From CAZHRJ01 sp964534765 (GTDB lineage Bacteria > Lindowbacteria > 2-12-FULL-62-27), in contig CAZHRJ010000030.1 of assembly GCA_964534765.1 (NCBI GenBank), positions 1 through 25,519 on the forward strand: DNA of 25,519 nt, in the 5' to 3' direction. Position 1 is the first letter of the stretch; each line of letters starts with the position of its first letter. A program made the position numbers and the translations under genes. Below are positions 16,148 through 23,388 of this stretch, in pieces. The notes under the pieces are model-generated. The model did not search any database. It saw only the letters and a list, made by a program, of their open reading frames with translations, and was not told where the DNA came from.

Positions 16148-17662
16148 ATGACCAATCCGATTCTGCGGTTGTCCCAACTGAAGAAGGCGGCGGCGCGGGC
16201 CAGATGGTTTAACGACATCCGGCTCGTCTATCAGGGATTTGGTCCCCTGGCTGCCCACATGTTCCATCATTTCATGCCCGTCTCCGGAATCGTCGCCAAT
16301 TTCTACGGCGAGGATGTTCAGACCTATATTGAGAAAGGGTGGGGCACGCCGGTTTTTTCATACGAGGCCAAAAAGGGCGTCCGGCACAACTCGGTCAACC
16401 TGTTCACGGATTACTTCTACAAGGACTACGGAGATGAAATCGCCAAGAAATTCAACAAACTCGACGGGACGGTCTGCCTTGTCCCATTCAACACCACCTC
16501 GTCTCTCCACGACTTCCTCTTCGCGCACGGCCGACACTACCGACTCCTTCAAAATCCGGTCATCGTCCAGAATTATTTCGATTACAAGGCCCGGCTGGCC
16601 TGGAGGGCCAGGGACATCGGCATCCCGATCCCCCATGACGCCCAGATCAAACACTTCGGGGAAGTCTCCTATCCGGAATTGGCGGACAAATACGACGGCC
16701 ACTTTGTCATGCAAATCCCCCTCTCAACCGCCGGCGGCGGTACAGACTTCGTTCACTCCCGCGAGGACTTCGATCAGATCATCGACAAGCGAAAAAGGGA
16801 GTGCGGCGCGAGCTTCGCGCGGACTCAGGTCAAAATCACTCCGTACCTTGGCGGGCCGAGCCTCAATTGCACGGCCTGCGTGATCAACGGCGAAGTCGCG
16901 CTTTCACAGCCCGACATCCAGATCGTCGGCGACCCGGCGATGGTATCGACGGCCGGCCAGTATATCGGCTCCGATTTTTCTCAACGCGGAATTCCGGCCG
17001 ACATCCAAAAACAGATCCTGGACTGCATGCTCAAAACCGGCCGATGGATGGGCGCCCACGGTTACCACGGCAATTTCGGGCTGGACTTCCTGACCACAAC
17101 GGACCGGAAAGGAAAGGTCAACGCGATCTACGTGAGCGAAATCAACGCCCGCCTCGTCGGCGAGTCCCAGTACATGGCCGATTTTCAAGCCATGAAAAAC
17201 TGGGTCCCGCTCTCTTTTTTTCATCTCGCCGAATTCCTCGAACTCGACATCAAACCCCAGTGGGTCCGCCAGTATAACCGCGAAATGCCCAGGATCGAGG
17301 GATCGGCGTTGCTCGTCTACAACCGGCGGAAGGGAACGTTTCGATGCCCCGGCAAATTGCGGACCGGCATCTATGCGATGGACAATGGAAAACTCAGCAG
17401 GCTCCGCGACGGATATCTGCTATCGGAAACCAGGTCCGACCGCGAATTCGTCATCACCAACGGCACTCCCTGGAAGGACCTTGTGGTCGGGCATCCACGA
17501 TATGGAGACGAGGACGTGTTTTTGTGCTACATCATGACCCGCGAGAGCATCGTTGATCCGGGCAACTGGCGGCGGGTCAGCGACACCTGGCGATCGAGAG
17601 TCGATATCATCCGCGACGCCATTGGACTTGAGCCCTGCCCCTACCGAACGCTTGCCGACTGA
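16148..17662 (+). CDS. ATP-grasp ligase-like enzyme, unknown substrate
   Basis: A 504-residue soluble protein. The central ATP-grasp fold is visible: FDYKARLAWRARDIGIPIP near residue 145, the strand-loop HFVMQIPLSTAGGGTDFV with Gly196-Gly198, and then VKITPYLGGPSLNCTACVIN. The metal-binding part is GNFGLDFL (Asp313) and VSEINARLVGESQY (Glu331, Asn333). Glu331-Asn333 match the E-x-N that binds magnesium in carboxylate-amine ligases. The N-terminal 140 residues and the C-terminal 150 residues are outside the fold and not recognised; the overall look recalls PGM1-type peptide ligases. It most likely activates a carboxylate and couples it to an amine or thiol. A hydrolase gene follows seven bases after the stop. 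Confidence 0.72.
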   Translation: MTNPILRLSQLKKAAARARWFNDIRLVYQGFGPLAAHMFHHFMPVSGIVANFYGEDVQTYIEKGWGTPVFSYEAKKGVRHNSVNLFTDYFYKDYGDEIAKKFNKLDGTVCLVPFNTTSSLHDFLFAHGRHYRLLQNPVIVQNYFDYKARLAWRARDIGIPIPHDAQIKHFGEVSYPELADKYDGHFVMQIPLSTAGGGTDFVHSREDFDQIIDKRKRECGASFARTQVKITPYLGGPSLNCTACVINGEVALSQPDIQIVGDPAMVSTAGQYIGSDFSQRGIPADIQKQILDCMLKTGRWMGAHGYHGNFGLDFLTTTDRKGKVNAIYVSEINARLVGESQYMADFQAMKNWVPLSFFHLAEFLELDIKPQWVRQYNREMPRIEGSALLVYNRRKGTFRCPGKLRTGIYAMDNGKLSRLRDGYLLSETRSDREFVITNGTPWKDLVVGHPRYGDEDVFLCYIMTRESIVDPGNWRRVSDTWRSRVDIIRDAIGLEPCPYRTLAD

Positions 17663-17669
17663 ACCCGTC

Positions 17670-19742
17670 ATGACCTCCGATGAAACGGCCACCCTGCATG
17701 GCCCCGCGAGGGGGCCCGCCGATCCCGCAGCCGCCTTGGCGCCCACTGCGGACGCCTCCATTCCCAGCCTCCAGCGGTCCTTCGCTGTCCGGGCCGTCGA
17801 ACACTGGATCGGACCGCACAGACTGTATGTGGAAGGCCGTGAACCGCAGATCCCGGGTCCGGCGGCGGGAGAAGACGGCCGTGCGCGGGTGCAGCCCGCC
17901 TTTGGCCGGCCGGCGATATTGTTTATGGGCGGAGCGTTTGACGGCAGCTGGATTTTCAGAAAAGAGATGGATTTTCTCGCGTCCAAGGGATGGCGTGTCT
18001 TTGCCGTCAATCCCCGCGGGTATTACAAAAGCCGGTGGACTGATGTCGCGTCTCTGACCGTCGAAGATTACCTGTCGGACCTCCGGTTGACGCAACAACA
18101 ACTCGGACTCGAACCCGTGATCCTGGCCGGTTACAGCATGGGCGGGCTCCTCGCGCTGAAACACGCCGAACGACACGGAGCGTTCGCCCTCATCCTCTAC
18201 GACAGCGACCCCTCGCGGCAGATCTGGCAGGAACTGGGCCGGCGGCCGCCGGGACACCGGATTCCACCGGTGGTCCGGTTCTGGCCTTCCCACGCCATCC
18301 TCGAAGAGATGGTGGGCGGAAGGGTCGGCCGGAGGAAATATCTGGAGTATCTGGATTTGTTCAAGCAGACCGCCGTATCCGGCCAGTCTTTCCGGATCAC
18401 CGAATTCGGCGGTCTCGATATCCATACGGACGCCATCGGCTGTCCGGCGCTGGTGATCGGCATCCGCAGCGACGAGGACGTCCAATCCGAATGGTTTCGA
18501 CGGCTCAACGCCTCCTGGCTGGTCTTCGAGGGAAACTCCCACGGCAGCATTCTGGTCGGGCCGAGGGCCCGGACGATCACGGAGGAAATCGTTCGATGGC
18601 TGGACTCGGTCGAGGCCGGCGCGGCCGATTCCGCGCGACGCAAGAGGATTTTTCCGGTGCTGGGATACATCTCGCCCGACCGGCAGATGCTTCGGACGAG
18701 GCTCTTTTATTTTACGGCCTGGGATTCTCCATCGGTCGAAGTCCAGGCGGCCGGCAAGCGGCCGGCGATCCGGGTCAAGATGGAACCGGTTGGCCGGGGA
18801 CGGGTTTCGGGCGAGCGACTCCATGAGGCCACCCTGACGCTCCATCGAAAAAGCGGATTTTTCATCCGGCAGAACGGCCAGGAAGACAGGCCGCCGGCCG
18901 GCGCTCTCTACCGGCCGGTCGGGTCAAGCCTCTATCTGGCCGACGGCGAATTGTATGAGGAGAGACCGCCGGCGACCATCAGCAAACCCCGGTACCTGGA
19001 CCGCGAAATTTACTCCGACCGGATTCAACGGTTTTTTCGAGTTCATGTGCTCCTGCCCAGGAATTACCGGACCGACCGGCGGCCCTATCCGATCTGCATC
19101 CTGAACGACGGCCAGAATCAGTGGAAAAACCAGGGCGCCTACGGCGGCTGGCACACCGACGTCATCACAACCGACCTGATCCGCAAGGGCCGGTGCCGGG
19201 AGGTGGTTCTGGTGAGTGTCGAATCGACCCGGATGAACCGCAACCGATTTTTTCTGTCCCCGCCAACGGGCCGCGCCGATCTCTATGTGAATTTTCTGGC
19301 GGATTGTCTGCTGCCCGCGATTCGAAAGGAATTTCATCTCACGTCCTATCCTGGACAGACCGGCATTGTCGGATCGTCCTACGGCGCCTATTGCGCGGTC
19401 TATGCGGGCCTTCTCCGACCCGACGTCTTTGGGTTGATCGGAAGTCTCTCCTACGCGGAGCCGCGGTATAAACCGTTGCTGGGATGGATCCGGCGGCACC
19501 GGCAGCTGCCATTTCGAAAATTCTATGTCGATTGCGGAACCCGCTGGACCACGGATCAAAAAAACCATCGTACCGATAATACTTCCCTTACGATCGAACT
19601 CATTCGACTGGCCCAGGGCAAAGGCCTGGTTGCGGGCCGGTCCATGCTGGGGCTGATCGCCAGGAATCACAGCCATCGGGAACCGGACTGGCGGCGTCGA
19701 ATCGGCGGCTGCATGCAATTTCTTTTTTCCCTGGTGAACTGA
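17670..19742 (+). CDS. Fused double serine hydrolase (alpha/beta hydrolase plus esterase D-like)
   Basis: A 690-residue protein with two separate hydrolase domains. The first, residues about 90-310, has LFMGGAFDGSWIFRKEMDFL, the nucleophile elbow GYSMGG (Ser156), GIRSDEDV (Asp268 or Asp270 as acid) and NSHGS (His291). A beta-rich linker spans about 325-450. The second, from about 460, follows enterochelin-esterase/esterase-D enzymes: RVHVLLPRNYRTDRRPYPI, DGQNQW, GSSYGAY (Ser570) and a C-terminal NHSHREPDW (His667 or His669). I chose ATG 17670, just after the ATP-grasp stop; the frame is open further back into that gene. No signal peptide is seen. Confidence 0.75.
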   Translation: MTSDETATLHGPARGPADPAAALAPTADASIPSLQRSFAVRAVEHWIGPHRLYVEGREPQIPGPAAGEDGRARVQPAFGRPAILFMGGAFDGSWIFRKEMDFLASKGWRVFAVNPRGYYKSRWTDVASLTVEDYLSDLRLTQQQLGLEPVILAGYSMGGLLALKHAERHGAFALILYDSDPSRQIWQELGRRPPGHRIPPVVRFWPSHAILEEMVGGRVGRRKYLEYLDLFKQTAVSGQSFRITEFGGLDIHTDAIGCPALVIGIRSDEDVQSEWFRRLNASWLVFEGNSHGSILVGPRARTITEEIVRWLDSVEAGAADSARRKRIFPVLGYISPDRQMLRTRLFYFTAWDSPSVEVQAAGKRPAIRVKMEPVGRGRVSGERLHEATLTLHRKSGFFIRQNGQEDRPPAGALYRPVGSSLYLADGELYEERPPATISKPRYLDREIYSDRIQRFFRVHVLLPRNYRTDRRPYPICILNDGQNQWKNQGAYGGWHTDVITTDLIRKGRCREVVLVSVESTRMNRNRFFLSPPTGRADLYVNFLADCLLPAIRKEFHLTSYPGQTGIVGSSYGAYCAVYAGLLRPDVFGLIGSLSYAEPRYKPLLGWIRRHRQLPFRKFYVDCGTRWTTDQKNHRTDNTSLTIELIRLAQGKGLVAGRSMLGLIARNHSHREPDWRRRIGGCMQFLFSLVN

Positions 19743-19795
19743 CGTGGTGTTTTCCGTCGAACCAGGTCGTTGGGGGATCGCCGTACGGAACCACG
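19743..19795 (+). other. Imperfect hairpin after the hydrolase gene
   Basis: CGTGGTGTTTTCCGT begins right after the stop and pairs with ACGGAACCACG at 19785-19795, leaving a four-base bulge and a loop of 27 bases. No T-run follows, so a standard intrinsic terminator is not supported. It may be an RNA end structure or chance. Confidence 0.3.
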
Positions 19796-19806
19796 AGAGA
19801 ATTGTC

Positions 19807-19930
19807 ATATTACGGGGAACAGAAAATATCTGACAGGATTCAAGGGGTCGTGGGGCCAAGAAGTCGGGTGAATTCTCTCGAACCCTCGACCCCTTGAACC
19901 CTGCGCAACATTTTCTGCTCCCCGTTGTAA
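19807..19930. repeat. 124-base imperfect palindrome (MITE- or REP-like)
   Basis: Arms 19807-19850 and 19887-19930 are inverted copies, 34 of 44 positions identical by my alignment. The 12 innermost bases (TTCAAGGGGTCG against its complement) are perfect, as are the blocks CGGGGA and CAGAAAAT. The 36-base centre has a second small pairing, GTCGGGT with ACCCTCGAC. This fills much of the 308-base gap 19743-20050, in which I see no gene. The form fits a small non-autonomous element or a long hairpin. Confidence 0.6.
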
Positions 19931-20050
19931 CCTCTCAATGAAGTAATACCAAGGATCGGGGTCCCTGTCCCGTCCAATTGGGTGTATGTGGCCGCATCAC
20001 GCGTATGGCTTTGCCTTTTCAGGCCCGGCCGTGCATGGCAAGATTTTACG

Positions 20051-21022
20051 ATGGTCATGAACAGACGGATCGTTCTAGTGCTGTGCCTTGTCGTGTCACC
20101 AGTTGCTGTCGCGGCGCCGGCCGACGAGGCCGGGTTGCATTCGTCCGAGGCGGTCATGCTGGCGGCCGAAGCCGGTCTCTTTTCACATGCGATTCACAAA
20201 CAGCCTGAATTTTCCCGTTTTTATCCGCGCGCATCCACCGTGTTTAGGCCCTCCCGGCCAAGAAAGGAAATTATCCAGGCCGCCATGCGCGCCGCGAATT
20301 CCGCCATCCACCTCGACACGCAGCTTCACGATGCCTGGTATGTCCTGGCGCTCTGTCAAAAAACTCCTGATATTGGAAACTATGACGAATCCTTCAACCT
20401 GTTTTTGGAATTGTCCGGTCGCGAACCCATTCCGCAGGATCTCAAGCGCGTCGTCCTCTGGGAAATCGTCCACTTCCTGGACGCCAAACTACCGGCCGGT
20501 ATGATCGCTCCCGCCGTGGACCGCGCGCTGGATCAATTGTCCACGATGCCGATCAGCGATCTCGAACGACTGCATATCTCGTGGTACCTCGTTCAAAATG
20601 CCGTCGACAGGTGGAATGATCCTGCAAAGGCTTTTGACCGGGTACGCGAGGCCTTCGCCGAGAGCGAGAAATTCTGGATTTTTGACCCGGACAAACGGCT
20701 CATTGCATACACTAATGCGCTCAAAACATTTCTGCGGATCAATGGCAGATCCGGCGTCTCTGACCGCGATGTTCTCAACGCCATTTTGCCGTACCAGATG
20801 GCCGATCTGCCGGAGAAAAAGTCCGCCGTCTGGCATCATATCGGCGATTATTATGAGCGGAAAAGTTTTTGGTTTATTCGTGCCATTCGCCCCATTCATG
20901 TCATTCGTGTTCTATCTTTTCTGCCTTTCAACGCCCGCCCTTGCCGCGTCCGTCTCGGACGAAAAAATCGTCCTACTTCCCGACCGATCGGCCACGTTCG
21001 TCTTCAACCTCCGCGACTATAA
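20051..21022 (+). CDS. Exported helical-repeat (TPR-like) protein, probably C-terminally truncated
   Basis: The frame encodes up to 323 residues. A signal peptide (MNRRIVLVLCLVVSPVAVAA, from the second of two nearby ATGs) is followed by helical pairs in the style of TPR domains. Examples are AANSAIHLDTQLHDAWYVLA, AKAFDRVREAFAESEKFWIF and SAVWHHIGDYYERK. The convincing protein stops near position 20865, in the middle of what looks like another repeat. The remaining 50 or so codons are Arg/Pro-rich and read across a tandem repeat and the next gene in another frame. A fusion or insertion probably removed the native C-terminus. No ribosome binding site is evident. Function unknown; an envelope location is likely. 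Confidence 0.55.
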   Translation: MVMNRRIVLVLCLVVSPVAVAAPADEAGLHSSEAVMLAAEAGLFSHAIHKQPEFSRFYPRASTVFRPSRPRKEIIQAAMRAANSAIHLDTQLHDAWYVLALCQKTPDIGNYDESFNLFLELSGREPIPQDLKRVVLWEIVHFLDAKLPAGMIAPAVDRALDQLSTMPISDLERLHISWYLVQNAVDRWNDPAKAFDRVREAFAESEKFWIFDPDKRLIAYTNALKTFLRINGRSGVSDRDVLNAILPYQMADLPEKKSAVWHHIGDYYERKSFWFIRAIRPIHVIRVLSFLPFNARPCRVRLGRKNRPTSRPIGHVRLQPPRL

Positions 21023-21224
21023 TATGGAGAAGGACGGCGATGTTTTTGTCATTTCCACCGACGCCGGCGGCAAACGGACGGTCTACCGGCCGGTACAAAA
21101 TATTCTGGAGAGCTACTGGGGGATCAAGATTCGCCCCTCGTCCTCCCGGGACGCGCCCGCCGAATTCAAATTCGTGATGGTCAAACCTGCGGCACCGATC
21201 GCCACCGTCTCCGCAACGACGTGA
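20853..21224 (+). CDS. Small exported protein, unknown function
   Basis: This 123-residue ORF overlaps the tail of the previous frame. It begins MSGKVFGLFVPFAPFMSFVF and continues LFCLSTPALAASVSDE, a convincing signal peptide with an AxA-type cleavage site. The mature part has alternating beta-like sequence (IVLLPDRSATFVFNLRDYNM and DVFVISTDAGGKRTVYRPVQ). An internal ATG at 20898 would still keep much of the hydrophobic core. No ribosome binding site is seen. The hydrophobic core is encoded by a 9-base tandem repeat. The last residues abut a rearranged stretch, so its C-terminus may not be native. Not a family I recognise. Confidence 0.45.
   Translation: MSGKVFGLFVPFAPFMSFVFYLFCLSTPALAASVSDEKIVLLPDRSATFVFNLRDYNMEKDGDVFVISTDAGGKRTVYRPVQNILESYWGIKIRPSSSRDAPAEFKFVMVKPAAPIATVSATT
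20876..20911 (+). repeat. Four-copy 9-base tandem repeat
   Basis: ATTCGTGCC, ATTCGCCCC, ATTCATGTC and ATTCGTGTT stand in a row. In one frame they encode the xPF/xSF-type hydrophobic core of a signal peptide; in the frame of the preceding gene they give an Ile/Arg/His-rich tail. Imperfect units of the ATTCGTGnn type look like an intergenic repeat family. Confidence 0.65.
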
Positions 21225-22013
21225 TCGCTCCTCGATCGCGCTTTCGGGCACGGCACGGCCAAGCTTTCGGCCAAGGGCGACCCGGTCACCGGTTACGCGT
21301 TGTCAGGCAACATCGCGGTGAAGGACGCCGGAGCTTTCGACATGACCGGCTCATGGAATCCTGCCTCGCCCTCCGACCCGATCAAGATCGAGGCCGCGAA
21401 CATATACAAGACTCTCCTTGAGGGGCTCCTCGGCGGCGCGTATCCGAAGGAGGCTTTCTCGCTCGGCGAGAAGATCACGGCGACGATCACACTCCCGGCC
21501 GAGTGGTCCGACCAGCTCAAGAAGGGGATCCGGACGGACGCCGACTTGAAGGCCTTCTCGACCGGACAGTTCGGAATGAATGTCGTCGTTCCGTTCACGC
21601 TGAAGATCGATCCGACAAAGGACGCCTTTGCGATGACCGCGACGATCGATCCGGTCGGGCAGACTGCGAAGCTCGCTCTCGCGCCGGGCCTCCAATGGAA
21701 GGAGCCGTTCAATTTCGTACCGATGACGGTCTCGACGGTCGAAGCGACGACCGACGCGTCCTTCTCGCGGCTGGACATCAAGGCCGCCTCGGAGATCGAC
21801 TTCTTCGGGAAGATCCCGGTCGGGATCGAGATGACGAACTTGAAGGGCCGGAAGCCCGACTTGAAGGTCGCGGTCAAACCCGACGTGAACGTTCTCGTCG
21901 GCGCGTTGAAGGCCCTCAAGATTCCCGTGGCGCTGGAGAAGATCTATCTCCCGATCATCAAGAATGTAAAGCTCGGCTCGTTCGACCCAGAACACCACAC
22001 CTCGAAGGAATAG
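21225..22013 (+). pseudogene. Start-less gene fragment with foreign codon use
   Basis: Coding-like sequence runs without a stop from just after the TGA at 21222 to the TAG at 22011. It reads LLDRAFGHGTAKLSAKGDP, then long beta-type stretches such as KITATITLPAEWSDQLKKGI, FVPMTVSTVEATTDAS and IPVGIEMTNLKGRKPDLKV. No ATG, GTG or TTG precedes the TTG at 21300, yet the protein pattern clearly begins before it, so the original N-terminus seems lost. Lysine is AAG almost everywhere (I see one AAA), whereas neighbours mix AAA and AAG, and CCGG motifs are scarcer. That suggests a transferred piece. If translated from the TTG it would give 237 residues. The family is not recognised. Confidence 0.5.
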
Positions 22014-22024
22014 GATGGACAAAC

Positions 22025-22104
22025 CCCCCTCCCGGTTGAAACCGAAAAAATCGAAAAATACTTGAAAAAAGATGGGAGTCCCGGAGAATAAGACCGGGAG
22101 GGGG
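22025..22104. repeat. 12-base perfect inverted repeat
   Basis: CCCCCTCCCGGT at 22025-22036 is the exact complement of ACCGGGAGGGGG at 22093-22104. The 56 bases between are A-rich. It could be a long hairpin ending the upstream fragment, or the footprint of an insertion in a once compact hairpin. The 22014-22141 gap holds nothing else I can call besides the left end of the next element. Confidence 0.5.
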
Positions 22105-22141
22105 AACACACAACAACTTTGAGAGCTATGCCCACCAAGAT

Positions 22142-22170
22142 AATTATAAGGAATCCAGGAAGGCAGGAAA
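22142..22170 (+). repeat. Left inner inverted repeat of the GxxExxY element
   Basis: 29 bases, 27 identical to the complement of 22565-22593. The core reads AATTATAAGGAATCCAGGAA. It also supplies the AGGA that could serve as ribosome binding site for the gene starting nine bases later. It runs directly on from the outer repeat, sharing AATT. Confidence 0.75.
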
Positions 22171-22179
22171 TTAAGAACG

Positions 22180-22554
22180 ATGAGCCCATTGGAATATGAG
22201 GGACTGACAGAAAAGACAATAGGAGCGGCAATTGAGGTCCATCGAAGACTCGGACCCGGATTTCTTGAGTCGTTCTATGAAAATGCGCTTGTTATTGAAC
22301 TGCGTAAAAGGGGGTTGGAGGTAAAACAACAGATAGAAGTTCCTGTCATATATGAAGATCAGGAAGTTGGCAGGCATGGGTTAGACCTGTTGGTGGAGGA
22401 TACGATTGTTGTGGAGTTAAAGGCGATCAAGTCGTTTGAAGATATCCATTTTGCAATTGTAAAATCATATTTGAAGGCCGTGCACCGAGTACACGGTTTG
22501 TTGCTGAACTTTGCCACGGTAACGCTGGATGTCAAGCGGGTGATCTGCCTATGA
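22180..22554 (+). CDS. GxxExxY family protein (PD-(D/E)XK nuclease-like)
   Basis: A complete 124-residue member of the GxxExxY family (Pfam PF13366). The name-giving motif is Gly27-Phe-Leu-Glu30-Ser-Phe-Tyr33, inside EVHRRLGPGFLESFYENAL. A PD-(D/E)XK-like core follows, with Asp69 (HGLDLLVED) and Glu79-Leu-Lys81 (VVELKAIKSF). Then come SYLKAVHRVHGLLLNFA and a C-terminal strand. The family is widespread, often in single-gene accessory settings, and its biochemical role is not settled. A structure-specific nuclease role is a fold-based inference. Codon use is AT-richer than all neighbours, and inverted repeats bracket the gene within ten bases of start and stop. Confidence 0.93.
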   Translation: MSPLEYEGLTEKTIGAAIEVHRRLGPGFLESFYENALVIELRKRGLEVKQQIEVPVIYEDQEVGRHGLDLLVEDTIVVELKAIKSFEDIHFAIVKSYLKAVHRVHGLLLNFATVTLDVKRVICL

Positions 22555-22564
22555 GCAATACCCC

Positions 22565-22593
22565 TTTCCTGCATTCCTGGCTTCCTTATAATT
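22565..22593 (-). repeat. Right inner inverted repeat of the GxxExxY element
   Basis: Complement of the left inner repeat with two differences in 29. Unlike the left side, 46 bases separate it from the outer repeat at 22640, and AATT borders both ends of that interval on the minus strand, suggesting a later insertion or a loss on the left. Confidence 0.75.
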
Positions 22594-22669
22594 TTGCCTT
22601 AATCATTTTGATGTTAAGACGTTACTACATACGATATGAAATTATCTTGGCGGGCATGACTTTGAGAGC

Positions 22670-23197
22670 ATACAACCATTTCGCCAACAGGAAATTCAAG
22701 CTGTTTCACTGGGCGGCCGTTCAACGGGACGGGCGAGGATCGTCGGTGGAGATTCCGACCTCGACGATCTTTAGAGCCTTGACCCTTCAACCGGCTACCG
22801 GATATCGAACCGAGTCTTTCGACCGGGTGTTGTGGACGGCAGCGCATTTGGCAGGCATTGGGCGAGCGCATTGGTTTTGATCGGGTCGGATGAGACGGCC
22901 GGCATGGATGTGGAGCCGTATGCCAAGCGCGGCAAGGAACGTGAGGCATCTCGGATTTTGTTGAACAATCAGTTCAAGGAGCTCAACGACATGGTCGGTT
23001 CCAAGCGGGCCTACATCAAGAATCCCGCCGCCAAATTGGCGCTCCTTCTGATTTGGTTTCTCGGTTGGACGATCTTCCAGGCTTTCCGGCTCCTCGTTGC
23101 GATTCAACGATTACTCCGCGGCGTAAAGTCCAAAAAGCGATTCCTGCAAATGCTCATCCTGTCTGGTGAAATCTCGTTGTACTTCGACTCGACGTAG
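22670..23197 (+). pseudogene. Transposase remnant with internal deletion and frameshift
   Basis: The first part, in one frame, reads FHWAAVQRDGRGSSVEIPTS, like the N-terminal region of some IS4-like transposases. The frame changes near 22820-22840. The second frame then reads VVDGSAFGRHWASALVLIG, the first catalytic Asp region, and EPYAKRGKEREASRILL. It jumps directly to NNQFKELNDMVGSKRAYIKN and LLLIWFLGWTIFQAF, which resemble the C-terminal domain after the catalytic Glu. The second Asp and the Glu region are missing, so several hundred bases seem deleted. It cannot be an active enzyme. The GxxExxY element sits against its 5' end. The exact IS family is uncertain. Confidence 0.6.
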
Positions 23198-23269
23198 TCT
23201 TTGGATCGTCTGGCTGAGGGGCCAATGGTGAATTTTAAACAAAACTCCCCCTCCATGCACAACCCACCT

Positions 23270-23303
23270 CGAACCCAAATCCATTCTGATGGAACGGGGT
23301 TCG
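23270..23303. other. Two-part perfect-stem hairpin
   Basis: CGAACCC and GGGTTCG form a 7-base stem, and TCCAT with ATGGA a 5-base stem around the loop TCTG. Three-base internal loops separate the two stems. No T-run follows. It may be the end of the degraded insertion sequence or a regulatory hairpin. Confidence 0.4.
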
Positions 23304-23354
23304 TCTGCCCTCCAATCAATATGCTCTATTTCATAGAGGAAGTTCTGAATTCCC

Positions 23355-23378
23355 GCGAAGTCGAATTCGCTTTTTTTT
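23355..23378 (+). terminator. Intrinsic terminator-like hairpin
   Basis: GCGAA and TTCGC form a 5-base stem with a 6-base loop, followed at once by eight T residues. The stem is short but the T-run is the longest in this interval. It would stop transcription entering from the transposase remnant before the SNF2 gene. Confidence 0.5.
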
Positions 23379-23388
23379 ACAAGAAATA

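Larger units (their letters stand above)
22127..22658 (+). mobile_element. Putative GxxExxY-carrying inverted-repeat element
   Basis: The ends are inverted copies, ATGCCC(A/G)CCAAGATAATT at 22128-22145 and its complement at 22640-22657, 17 of 18 identical. An 11-base direct repeat, ACTTTGAGAGC, lies one base outside each end (22116-22126 and 22659-22669), as a target duplication would. A second inverted pair of 29 bases lies inside and brackets the single gene. The segment is clearly lower in G+C than its flanks. It has no transposase, so any movement would have been driven in trans. The layout is directly visible; mobility is inferred. Confidence 0.6.

Noticed and set aside
17607..18845. 412-codon minus-strand ORF opposite the double hydrolase
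   Set aside because: Shadow frame; the plus strand has two intact hydrolase motifs.
19807..22669. CRISPR array
   Set aside because: The repeats here are inverted pairs or a short 9-base tandem; there are no regularly spaced direct repeats with unique spacers and no cas genes.
23265..23310. Minus-strand GGGTTCGA resembling a tRNA T-arm
   Set aside because: The flanks do not form an acceptor, D or anticodon arm; a two-part hairpin explains the bases.
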